Positions 1 to 6,631 of a stretch of DNA of 8,532 nt are shown piece by piece. Source of the DNA: an uncultured Clostridia bacterium (GTDB lineage Bacteria > Bacillota > Clostridia > Oscillospirales > UBA644); contig CAJGDF010000070.1 of assembly GCA_904502105.1 (NCBI GenBank), positions 1 through 8,532 on the forward strand, read 5' to 3'. The number at the start of each line of letters is the position of its first letter. Positions within the stretch are counted from its first letter, which is position 1. Both the position numbers and the translations under genes were made by a program. A model generated the notes under the pieces. The model was not told the origin of the DNA, did no database searches, and saw only the letters and a list, made by a program, of their open reading frames with translations.

Positions 1-750
1 GATCTCGATCTCGGTACTGCCATGTTCCTTCTCGGTGACGGCGGCGGTGCTTCTGCGGTTGTTATCCTCATTATTGCTTTGTTTATTTACTTCAGATTTA
101 TAAAAAGCAAAAATGTCGGTACACAGGTTCAGACACCTATTGCTCCCGGTGCTACGGGAGTTGACCGTTCAATGCTCAGTCCGATAGAAAGCCTCAAACG
201 ATCGGATCCGCTCTTTTCGGAAGAGGCCCTTACCGAAAAAATCTCAAATCTCTATGTTCAGATGCAGAATTGCTGCACCGAAAAGGATCTTGAGCCTCTT
301 CGTCCTTATTTTACAGACACACTCTATTCTCAGTTTGACCGTCAGGTCGAAATTCTCCGCAAGGCAGGTCAGACAAACCGAATTGAACGTATTTCCGTTT
401 TTGATGTCGATTTGTTGGGCTTTACTTCCGACGATTCAAACGACACAGTCTATGCCCGTCTTAAAACACGTATAGTCGACTATATCGTGGACGACAGAAC
501 AGGTGCGGTCGTAAGCGGAAGCAAGACCGCCGAAAAATTTATGGAATACGAATGGGCACTTATACGTTCAAAGGGTACACTTACACAGGCAAATGACGAG
601 CAGAAAGTCATAAACTGCCCCAACTGCGGTGCTCCCGTAAATATCAATCATTCAGCAAAATGCGAATACTGCGATTCCGTTATCACTCTTCCTGATTTTG
701 ACTGGGCTATTTCGTCTGTTAAAGGCATTTCCCAGAGAACGGCGGGCTGA
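1..750 (+). CDS. Membrane-anchored Tim44-like domain protein with C-terminal zinc ribbon (5' partial)
   Basis: The reading frame is open to the left edge. The first in-frame ATG (22) has no Shine-Dalgarno site before it, so the true start is probably outside the window. Numbering from that ATG, a Gly-rich stretch leads into one hydrophobic segment (about residues 11-27) ending in basic residues (RFIKSK), which fits a membrane anchor. Residues about 60-190 match the bacterial Tim44-like (NTF2-fold) family, with recognisable pieces such as SNLYVQMQN, RIVDYIVDD and EKFMEYEWALIR. The C-terminus has a zinc ribbon: C199-x2-C202 and C214-x2-C217. Family knowledge: bacterial Tim44-like proteins are membrane-associated and their role is poorly defined; they are not shown to act in protein import as mitochondrial Tim44 does. 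The stop overlaps the next gene's start by 1 nt, suggesting translational coupling. Family assignment is firm; function is unknown. Confidence 0.85.
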   Translation, partial: DLDLGTAMFLLGDGGGASAVVILIIALFIYFRFIKSKNVGTQVQTPIAPGATGVDRSMLSPIESLKRSDPLFSEEALTEKISNLYVQMQNCCTEKDLEPLRPYFTDTLYSQFDRQVEILRKAGQTNRIERISVFDVDLLGFTSDDSNDTVYARLKTRIVDYIVDDRTGAVVSGSKTAEKFMEYEWALIRSKGTLTQANDEQKVINCPNCGAPVNINHSAKCEYCDSVITLPDFDWAISSVKGISQRTAG

Positions 751-1586
751 TGAAAAAAGAACTTTCTTTTGCGGATCTTCATGTTCACTCTTATTATTCC
801 GACGGCACACATTCACCCGCGCAGATCCTTGCTCTTGCCGAAGAAAAAGGCATCGGAACGCTGGCAATAGCCGACCACGATGTTTTTAACGGTTCTCTTG
901 AACTGATGAAACTGTCCGAAAACAGTCGTGTGAAATGTATCCCCGCTGTTGAGATAACGTGTGATGATTTCGGCAGACAGATCCATGTTCTTGCGTATCA
1001 TCCCGATTTTACGGATGACGGTTTTTGTGCGTTTGTCTCGGACGGCAGACGGAAGCTTGACGGTATGAGTATTTCTCTTATCGAAAAGATGAAAGCTGCA
1101 GGCTATTCGGTAAGCGTTGAAGATTTTAACGCTTTTAACTGCGAACGCGGCGGCGGTGGCTGGAAAGCCCTTCATTATTTTAAAAGTATCGGATTAACGA
1201 ATGAATTAAAAGACGGCTTTTCTCTCTATCCGAAATTCGGATGCGGCTATGAAACGGCAGGCTTCCCGTCCGTTTTCGAAGCTGTTTCAAAAATACATTC
1301 GGCCGGCGGTACAGCGGTGATAGCTCATCCGGGCGTTTCGGTAAAGACAAACGACTGCTCCGAATTTATTGCTGAGCTTGAAAAGCTTGTCGGCTACGGT
1401 GCTGACGGCATAGAATGCTTTTATTCGGAACATACTGCAGAGATCACTGCTCTTTGTGAGCGTTTTTGTGATGAACACGGTCTTTTGAAGACCTGCGGAT
1501 CCGATTTTCACGGTTCGTTTTTAACAAGACAGCTCGGAACTCCATGTAAAAAAACCGAAGAGCTTCGGCTTGACGGTATAATATAA
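750..1586 (+). CDS. PHP-domain metal-dependent phosphoesterase (YciV / nucleoside-bisphosphate phosphatase-like)
   Basis: This 278-residue protein has the normal length for the family. The PHP metal-binding residues are visible in order: D9-L-H11-V-H13, D18, D42-H43-D44, E68, H79, H193 (AHPG) and D252-F-H254. Relatives include E. coli YciV (RNase AM) and the 3',5'-nucleoside bisphosphate phosphatase of Chromobacterium, which hydrolyse phosphate esters with a multi-metal centre in the cytoplasm. The central helical insert (about residues 105-165) has a GGGGWKALHYF segment (134-144) where characterised enzymes have an Arg-Pro-His type motif, so the substrate may differ. The ATG at 750 overlaps the upstream TGA (TGATG), which supports this start and suggests coupling with the Tim44-like gene. 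Phe codons are mostly TTT (14 of 18), unlike the next gene. Superfamily is near certain; the exact substrate is not known. Confidence 0.88.
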   Translation: MKKELSFADLHVHSYYSDGTHSPAQILALAEEKGIGTLAIADHDVFNGSLELMKLSENSRVKCIPAVEITCDDFGRQIHVLAYHPDFTDDGFCAFVSDGRRKLDGMSISLIEKMKAAGYSVSVEDFNAFNCERGGGGWKALHYFKSIGLTNELKDGFSLYPKFGCGYETAGFPSVFEAVSKIHSAGGTAVIAHPGVSVKTNDCSEFIAELEKLVGYGADGIECFYSEHTAEITALCERFCDEHGLLKTCGSDFHGSFLTRQLGTPCKKTEELRLDGII

Positions 1587-1598
1587 ATTATAAATTAT
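1570..1598 (+). promoter_or_regulatory. Possible sigma-A promoter ahead of the DUF4380-pyrH block
   Basis: TTGACG (1570-1575) is followed after 17 nt by AATTAT (1593-1598), matching the consensus at 5/6 and 4/6 positions. Transcription would start near 1605 and give a short leader with GAGG at 1616-1619 before the ATG at 1628. The -35 lies inside the last codons of the PHP gene. The region is AT-rich, so chance matches are easy. The change in codon usage between the two genes gives weak support to a separate transcription unit. Confidence 0.3.
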
Positions 1599-1627
1599 TT
1601 GAAATATAACGAAATGAGGTAAAGAAA

Positions 1628-2557
1628 ATGGTTACTTTTAAGGAAACTACTTACAAAAATTACGGCAAATGTCTCGAGATCTCCAACGGCTGTGTTGATC
1701 TTCTCGTTACTCTTGACCTCGGTCCCCGTATCATCCGTTACGGCTTCTGCGGCGGCGAAAATATGATGTTCGAAGACCTCGACAGAGTATGTAACTACGA
1801 AGAAGAAGATATCAAGGATATGTTCGGTGCAAACGCAAAATGGTATCTTTACGGCGGCCACAGACTCTGGATCTCTCCTGAGTATACCGAAACTTATTTC
1901 CCCGATAATAATCCCGTTGCATATGAAACCCATGAAAACTCTGCTGTTTTCACCTGTGATGTTCAGGAAGTTACCGGTCTTCAGTTCACAACTGTTGTAA
2001 CTCTCGACGATGAAGGTTCCGATGTAAACATCACTCACTGCATCGAAAACTGCAGCGGCGAACCTCAGACTTACGCTATCTGGGCTCTTACAGTTCTCGA
2101 TAAGGGCGGCGTTGAACTCATTCCCTTCAACACCAACGATACAAACCTTCTTCCCAACCGTACCATCATGGCTTGGCCCTACACCAACTTTGCTGACCAC
2201 AGACTTTATATGGGCGAAAAATTCATGTCCCTCAGCTCCGACTCCACCGAAAGAAAGTTCAAGCTCGGCTTTGACCTCCGTCACGGTGTTGCTGCATACA
2301 TCAACAAGGGTAATATGTTCGTAAAGAGCTTCAACCATTACGATGACGGCAAGTATCCCGATAACGGCTGTTCTTTTGAAACATTTACAAACCAGCACTT
2401 CCTCGAATGCGAAACTCTCGGTGAGATCGGTCAGAAACCCGACGGTTCCATCGTTACCCATAACGAATTCTGGACTCTTCACAAAGATGTTTCCATCAAT
2501 AATCCCAGAGACGAAAAAGAGATCGAAGCTATCTTTGAAAAATACGAGCTTATCTGA
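1628..2557 (+). CDS. DUF4380 family protein (galactose-mutarotase-like beta-sandwich)
   Basis: This 309-residue protein has no signal peptide or membrane segment and is probably cytoplasmic. It reads as a DUF4380 member: an N-terminal segment around residues 17-50 with LEISNG and DLGPRIIRYGF, then GGHRLWISPE (76-85), then a series of beta-strand-like stretches. This family belongs to the aldose-1-epimerase-like fold, which binds carbohydrate, but no catalytic role is established and I cannot point to catalytic residues. GAGG at 1616-1619 sits 8 nt before the ATG. Codon choice is strongly optimised: Phe is TTC in 13 of 19 cases, against 4 of 18 in the preceding gene, which suggests high expression. 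It ends 20 nt before pyrH, so the two are likely co-transcribed. Family assignment rests on recognition of the sequence style and would be settled by a profile search. Confidence 0.72.
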   Translation: MVTFKETTYKNYGKCLEISNGCVDLLVTLDLGPRIIRYGFCGGENMMFEDLDRVCNYEEEDIKDMFGANAKWYLYGGHRLWISPEYTETYFPDNNPVAYETHENSAVFTCDVQEVTGLQFTTVVTLDDEGSDVNITHCIENCSGEPQTYAIWALTVLDKGGVELIPFNTNDTNLLPNRTIMAWPYTNFADHRLYMGEKFMSLSSDSTERKFKLGFDLRHGVAAYINKGNMFVKSFNHYDDGKYPDNGCSFETFTNQHFLECETLGEIGQKPDGSIVTHNEFWTLHKDVSINNPRDEKEIEAIFEKYELI

Positions 2558-2577
2558 TAGAAACGGAGATACCTACA

Positions 2578-3285
2578 ATGACGAAGTATAAACGCGTTCT
2601 TATAAAAATAAGCGGCGAGGCTCTCGCCGGCGGACAGGGTCACGGTATTGATTTTGAAAACGCTAAAGGCGTTTGCGAAAAGATAAAGACCTGTCTTGAT
2701 ATGGGTGTTCAGATCGCTATTGTTGTCGGCGCAGGTAACTTTTGGCGCGGCCGCAACGGTAATGATATGGATCATACAAGAGCTGACCATATGGGTATGC
2801 TCGCAACCATGATGAACTGTCTTGCTCTTCAGGATACTTTCATCAAGATCGGTGTTGACGCCCGCGTTCTCGCAGCTATCGATATGCAGCAGTTCGCTGA
2901 ACCGTATATCCGCGATAAAGCGGTAAACCACCTCGAAGCAGGCAGAGTTGTAATCTTCGGCTGCGGTACAGGTAACCCCTTCTTCACAACAGACACCGCT
3001 GCTGCAATGCGTGCTGTTGAGATCAGTGCGGATATCGCGCTTCTTGCGAAAAACGTAGACGGCGTTTACGATAAAGACCCCAGAACAAATCCCGATGCAA
3101 AACGTTTTGACAGCATCACATATATGGATGTTCTTACACAAGAACTTTCCGTTATTGATACCACAGCAACCGCTCTTTGCAAAGATAACAATATGCCCGT
3201 TCTTCTTTTTGAACTCGGCAACGGTGATAACATCGTTAAAGCAATTCAGGGCGAACATATCGGCACAGTAATCACAAAGAATTAA
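2578..3285 (+). CDS. pyrH: UMP kinase (uridylate kinase)
   Basis: PyrH phosphorylates UMP to UDP with ATP, the committed step to UTP, CTP and UDP-sugars; it is a cytoplasmic hexamer of the amino-acid-kinase fold. The 235-residue length is typical. Visible motifs are KISGE (10-14, phosphate binding), GQGHGID (19-25, regulatory region), GAGNFWRG (51-58), ADHMGMLAT (69-77, UMP contact), GTGNPFFTTDTAA (130-142) and KNVDGVYDKDP (158-168, nucleotide binding). GGAG at 2565-2568 lies 9 nt before the ATG. frr follows after 22 nt, the conserved bacterial order. Bacterial UMP kinases are usually controlled by UTP inhibition and GTP activation (family knowledge). In many bacteria rpsB-tsf lies immediately upstream; here a DUF4380 gene does. 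Confidence 0.98.
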   Translation: MTKYKRVLIKISGEALAGGQGHGIDFENAKGVCEKIKTCLDMGVQIAIVVGAGNFWRGRNGNDMDHTRADHMGMLATMMNCLALQDTFIKIGVDARVLAAIDMQQFAEPYIRDKAVNHLEAGRVVIFGCGTGNPFFTTDTAAAMRAVEISADIALLAKNVDGVYDKDPRTNPDAKRFDSITYMDVLTQELSVIDTTATALCKDNNMPVLLFELGNGDNIVKAIQGEHIGTVITKN

Positions 3286-3307
3286 TATATTTAAGGAGAC
3301 TATAATC

Positions 3308-3862
3308 ATGAAGCCTCAGTACAAAGAAATCGAAACCAAATTCGACAAAACCATCGCAGCTCTCGAAAACGAATATTCTTCCATCAGAGCAGGCCGTGCA
3401 AACACCGCTATTCTCGACAAGCTTTCCGTTGACTATTACGGCTCTCCCACAAAGGTAAATCAGCTTGCAAGCCTTTCCATTCAGGAAGCTCGCATCCTCG
3501 TTGTTCAGCCGTACGACTCTTCTGTTCTCAAAGAGATCGAAAAAGCTATCCTTGCTTCCGATATCGGCATCAATCCTCAGAATGACGGTAAAGTTCTCCG
3601 TCTTACATTCCCGCCCCTTACAGAAGAACGCCGTAAAGATCTTTGCAAACAGATCCAGAAAGAAGCTGAAAATGCAAAGATTGCTATCCGTTCCATCAGA
3701 AGAGATGCTCTTGAAGTTTACAAGGCAATGAAGAAAAAGAGCGAGATCACCGAAGACGATCTCAAGGTTTGCGAAAAGGATATCCAGGACGCTACCGATA
3801 AATACTGCAAAGATATCGACGATATCGCAAAGAAAAAAGAAGCGGAGATCATGGAGATCTAA
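3308..3862 (+). CDS. frr: Ribosome recycling factor
   Basis: RRF works with EF-G to split post-termination ribosomes into subunits. The protein is 184 residues, one fewer than in E. coli, and complete. The N-terminal helix of the three-helix bundle carries RAGRA (27-31). The beta/alpha domain II spans roughly residues 32-104 and contains VDYYGSPT and VVQPYD. The bundle resumes with FPPLTEERRKDL (101-112) and the conserved RRD (131-133). A good Shine-Dalgarno site, AAGGAG (3293-3298), lies 9 nt before the ATG. Its own last codons hold the GGAG (3853-3856) that serves the next gene. Codon usage is that of a well-expressed gene. Confidence 0.98.
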   Translation: MKPQYKEIETKFDKTIAALENEYSSIRAGRANTAILDKLSVDYYGSPTKVNQLASLSIQEARILVVQPYDSSVLKEIEKAILASDIGINPQNDGKVLRLTFPPLTEERRKDLCKQIQKEAENAKIAIRSIRRDALEVYKAMKKKSEITEDDLKVCEKDIQDATDKYCKDIDDIAKKKEAEIMEI

Positions 3863-3864
3863 GT

Positions 3865-4575
3865 ATGTCTCTGCCTCTTCATATAGGATTTATAATGGAT
3901 GGTAACGGCCGTTGGGCTCAGAATAGGGGTGTTCCCCGTAAACTGGGCCACGAAGCGGGTGCAAAAGCTCTCGAAAAGATCATCGACCGTTGCCGCACCG
4001 TAGGCATAAAGTACGCCACCTTCTACGCTTTTTCGACTGAGAACTGGTCTCGGCCGAAAGAGGAGATTGACGCTTTGATGTCTTTGCTTGATCGCTATAT
4101 AACCGAGCTTCACCGCAAAATCTCAAGCGGTGAAGCCGATGTTTATAAAGATGTCCGCATATGCTTTGTCGGAGATCTTTCGGTATTTTCCGATGAACGT
4201 CTGAACAAACTTCGTTCTCTTGAAAAGCTTACGGAAAAACCGTCTGAACAGATGCGCTTAAATATAGCGATAAATTACGGCGGAAGAAATGAGATAGTTT
4301 CTGCCGTTAACCGCTTTATTCTCGAAAATCCCGGTGTGCCTATAAATGAAAAAGAAATAACGTCCCGTCTTTACACTGACGGATGCCCGGATCCCGACCT
4401 TATAATCAGAACGGCGGGAGAAATGCGCCTTTCCAACTTCTTGCTTTGGCAATCCGCATATTCCGAATATTATTCTTCGTCCGTTTATTGGCCCGATTTT
4501 ACACCGAAAGAACTCGATATTGCTCTTGACGCTTATTCTCAAAGAACAAGAAAATTCGGCAATGTCGCAAAATAA
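3865..4575 (+). CDS. uppS: Undecaprenyl diphosphate synthase (cis-prenyltransferase)
   Basis: UppS condenses farnesyl diphosphate with successive isopentenyl diphosphates in cis to make the C55 carrier lipid for peptidoglycan and other wall polymers. At 236 residues it is of family length. MDGNGRWA (11-18) contains the catalytic Asp (D12) and the P-loop-like diphosphate site. R25-K-L-G28-H29, FYAFSTENW (53-61), INYGGRNEI (136-144), RTAGEMRLSN (182-191) and the following FLLWQ form the rest of the active-site signature. It starts 2 nt after the frr stop and uses a Shine-Dalgarno site (GGAG, 3853-3856) located inside frr, so translation is tightly linked. It is a soluble protein that acts on lipid substrate at the membrane face. 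Confidence 0.97.
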   Translation: MSLPLHIGFIMDGNGRWAQNRGVPRKLGHEAGAKALEKIIDRCRTVGIKYATFYAFSTENWSRPKEEIDALMSLLDRYITELHRKISSGEADVYKDVRICFVGDLSVFSDERLNKLRSLEKLTEKPSEQMRLNIAINYGGRNEIVSAVNRFILENPGVPINEKEITSRLYTDGCPDPDLIIRTAGEMRLSNFLLWQSAYSEYYSSSVYWPDFTPKELDIALDAYSQRTRKFGNVAK

Positions 4576-4593
4576 CAATTGGAAGGCATTTGA

Positions 4594-5442
4594 ATGAAAA
4601 GCAGAATTATTTCAAGTATAATCATCGTTGCGCTTTTTCTCGTACTTATCTTTTGCGCACATATTCCGTTCGTTCTCAATGCGGTAATTGCCGTCTTGGG
4701 TGCTGCTGCGCTGTACGAAACACTTATCGTAACAAAATATATAGAATCAAAGGCTCTGATGGGCGTGAGCCTCTTTATCTCCGTCCTCATTCCGTTTATT
4801 TCTCCTATTTTGAAGATCGTTCCGATAAATAAACTCGTAAGCACATCGATCATCAGTGTCATATTTGTTTACATCCTGGTCGTCTTTATTTCGATGCTCG
4901 TTTCCAAAGAAAAATTCTCTCTCGAACATCTCAGCTTTGTCTTTTTGATGACAGTTATTATTCCCTGCTTCTTTTCTACCATTGTTTTCAGCTACGGTAT
5001 GAGCGGCGGCATAATGAATATCTTCCTTATTTTCCTCTGCGCATGGGGCTCTGATACAGGCGGATATATCTTTGGCAGACTTTTCGGCAGACATCAGTTT
5101 GCACCTAAAATAAGTCCCAAGAAAACTGTCGAAGGCGTTATAGGCTGTATTGTCAGCGCATTTTCTGTTTCAATGATAATCGCATATGTAGGCGGCATAG
5201 TTTTCGATACATTTACGGTAAATTATCTTGCTGCTGCAATCTGCGGTATATTCGGCGGTATGTGTGCTATCCTCGGAGACCTTTTTGCTTCTGTTATCAA
5301 GAGAAGCTTCGGTGTTAAGGACTTTGGCAGCATAATCCCCGGACACGGCGGAATTATGGACAGATTTGACTCTATCCTTTTTACTGCTCCGTTCATATAT
5401 ATCGTTTTATCCATGCTTCCCGTTTTTGAAGCTGTTCAGTAA
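4594..5442 (+). CDS. cdsA: Phosphatidate cytidylyltransferase (CDP-diglyceride synthase)
   Basis: CdsA converts phosphatidic acid and CTP to CDP-diacylglycerol, the precursor of phosphatidylglycerol and other phospholipids. The 282-residue protein is polytopic: about eight hydrophobic segments are visible (for example around 7-22, 56-74, 84-103, 113-134, 183-205 and 262-278). The loop with WGSDTGGYIFG (151-161) and KKTVEG (176-181) is typical. The C-terminal family signature is complete: S233-V-I-K-R, then K242-D, then PGHGG (249-253) and D256-R-F-D259, which carries the metal-binding acidic residues. GGAAGG (4581-4586) stands 7 nt before the ATG. It lies 18 nt after uppS and just before dxr, the usual Firmicutes order. 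Confidence 0.96.
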   Translation: MKSRIISSIIIVALFLVLIFCAHIPFVLNAVIAVLGAAALYETLIVTKYIESKALMGVSLFISVLIPFISPILKIVPINKLVSTSIISVIFVYILVVFISMLVSKEKFSLEHLSFVFLMTVIIPCFFSTIVFSYGMSGGIMNIFLIFLCAWGSDTGGYIFGRLFGRHQFAPKISPKKTVEGVIGCIVSAFSVSMIIAYVGGIVFDTFTVNYLAAAICGIFGGMCAILGDLFASVIKRSFGVKDFGSIIPGHGGIMDRFDSILFTAPFIYIVLSMLPVFEAVQ

Positions 5443-5449
5443 GGAAAGG
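5441..5449 (+). promoter_or_regulatory. Ribosome binding site bearing on the dxr start choice
   Basis: AAGGAAAGG begins at the end of the cdsA stop codon (TAA, 5440-5442). Its first half (AAGGA) stands 8 nt before a TTG at 5454. Its second half (AAAGG) is only 4 nt from that TTG but 13 nt from the ATG at 5463. Spacing favours TTG, while homology to the family N-terminus favours ATG. Confidence 0.5.
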
Positions 5450-5462
5450 TCTGTTGTTTCTT

Positions 5463-6617
5463 ATGAATGTAATCGTTTTGGGCTCAACGGGATCTATAGG
5501 CACGCAAACGCTTGACTGTGTTGAAAAAATAGGGGCATCTGTCTGTGCTATGTGCGCAGGCACAAAAGTCGATCTTTTTGAACAGCAGATCAGAAAATTT
5601 ATGCCAAAAGCCGTTGCTATGAGTGACAGCAAAGCCGCTGAAACTTTAAAAAACAGAATATCTGATCTGAATATTCCTGTCTTTTCGGGTGAAGAAGGGG
5701 TCCTTCGTCTTTTTGATGAGGTGCCTTGCGATGTCTGTGTAAACGGAATCGTCGGCGTTGCCGGCCTTCGTCCAACCCTTGCCGCGGCAAAAAAAGGTCT
5801 TCGTATTGCCCTTGCCAATAAAGAAAGCCTTGTTGTTGCAGGTGAAATAATAAAACAGGCATGTGCCGAAAACGGTGCGGAAATAATCCCCGTTGACAGC
5901 GAACATTCTGCTATCTTTCAATGTCTTAACGGTATATGCCCGACAGATGCAGATGTTAAAACAATATCAAAAAAAATAAGAAGACTTATTCTTACCGCTT
6001 CGGGCGGTGCATTTTACGGAAAAACCTTAAAAGAGCTTGAAACTGTAAAAGCGTCTGCGGCTCTTTTGCACCCAACATGGAAAATGGGACCGAAAATAAC
6101 AGTTGACTGTGCAACTCTTATGAACAAAGGCTTTGAGATCATTGAAGCCGCACGTTTGTTTGATGTTGACGAGAAGACTGTCGATGTCGTTATTCATCGT
6201 GAAAGCATTATCCATTCAATGATAGAATTTACCGATTCTTCAACGATCGCTCAGCTTTCTTATCCCGATATGCGTATTGCTATTCAGTATGCTATCACAT
6301 ATCCCGAGAGAATACCGTCTCCCACTCCTCCGCTTGACTTCTTTAAGCTTTCTGCTCTTACTTTTGCAGAACCCGATTATGAAACATTCCGAGCTCCTCT
6401 TCTTTGCCGAGAGGTCTTGCGAACAGGCGGTAATTCGGGGGCTATAATAAATGCGGCAAATGAAGTTGCGGTTTCCGCTTTTCTCAATGATGAGATCACA
6501 TTCTCTCAGATCACGGATTTTTCCGAAAAAATGCTTAATAAATATCCAATAAAGAAAAATGTATCTCTTGACGAACTCTTGCAGACAGATGCGGAAATAA
6601 GAAAAGAGAAAATATAA
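5463..6617 (+). CDS. dxr: 1-deoxy-D-xylulose-5-phosphate reductoisomerase
   Basis: Dxr (IspC) converts DXP to 2-C-methyl-D-erythritol 4-phosphate with NADPH and a divalent metal, the committing step of the MEP isoprenoid pathway; it is the target of fosmidomycin. Numbering from the ATG (384 residues): NADPH-binding GSTGSIGT (7-14); ALANKESLV (116-124); metal ligands D145 and E147 in PVDSEHSA; the SGGAF loop (180-184); the flexible active-site loop H203-P-T-W; and N221-K222 with the third metal ligand E225. Nothing essential is missing. I prefer the ATG because the family normally begins with Met, one or two residues, then the IVLGSTGSIG strand-loop; a TTG at 5454 would add three residues (MFL). 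Codon use is less optimised and more AT-rich than in pyrH and frr. The usual downstream partner rseP is absent. Confidence 0.96.
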   Translation: MNVIVLGSTGSIGTQTLDCVEKIGASVCAMCAGTKVDLFEQQIRKFMPKAVAMSDSKAAETLKNRISDLNIPVFSGEEGVLRLFDEVPCDVCVNGIVGVAGLRPTLAAAKKGLRIALANKESLVVAGEIIKQACAENGAEIIPVDSEHSAIFQCLNGICPTDADVKTISKKIRRLILTASGGAFYGKTLKELETVKASAALLHPTWKMGPKITVDCATLMNKGFEIIEAARLFDVDEKTVDVVIHRESIIHSMIEFTDSSTIAQLSYPDMRIAIQYAITYPERIPSPTPPLDFFKLSALTFAEPDYETFRAPLLCREVLRTGGNSGAIINAANEVAVSAFLNDEITFSQITDFSEKMLNKYPIKKNVSLDELLQTDAEIRKEKI

Positions 6618-6631
6618 AAAGAGGTTATATT

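Noticed and set aside
1577..1594. TATAAT (1577-1582) and TATAAA (1589-1594) as -10 elements upstream of the DUF4380 gene
   Set aside because: Neither has a -35-like hexamer at 16-18 nt. The TTGACG/AATTAT pair was reported instead, at low confidence.
1595..3309. Two long minus-strand open frames (about 295 and 276 codons) opposite the DUF4380 and pyrH genes
   Set aside because: They lie fully antisense to well-supported genes, have no recognisable domains, and their composition follows from the biased codon use of the sense genes.
5127..5133. Spo0A-box core TGTCGAA inside cdsA
   Set aside because: It is explained by conserved coding sequence (the KKTVEG motif) and has no promoter nearby. It was kept only as a measure of chance occurrence.
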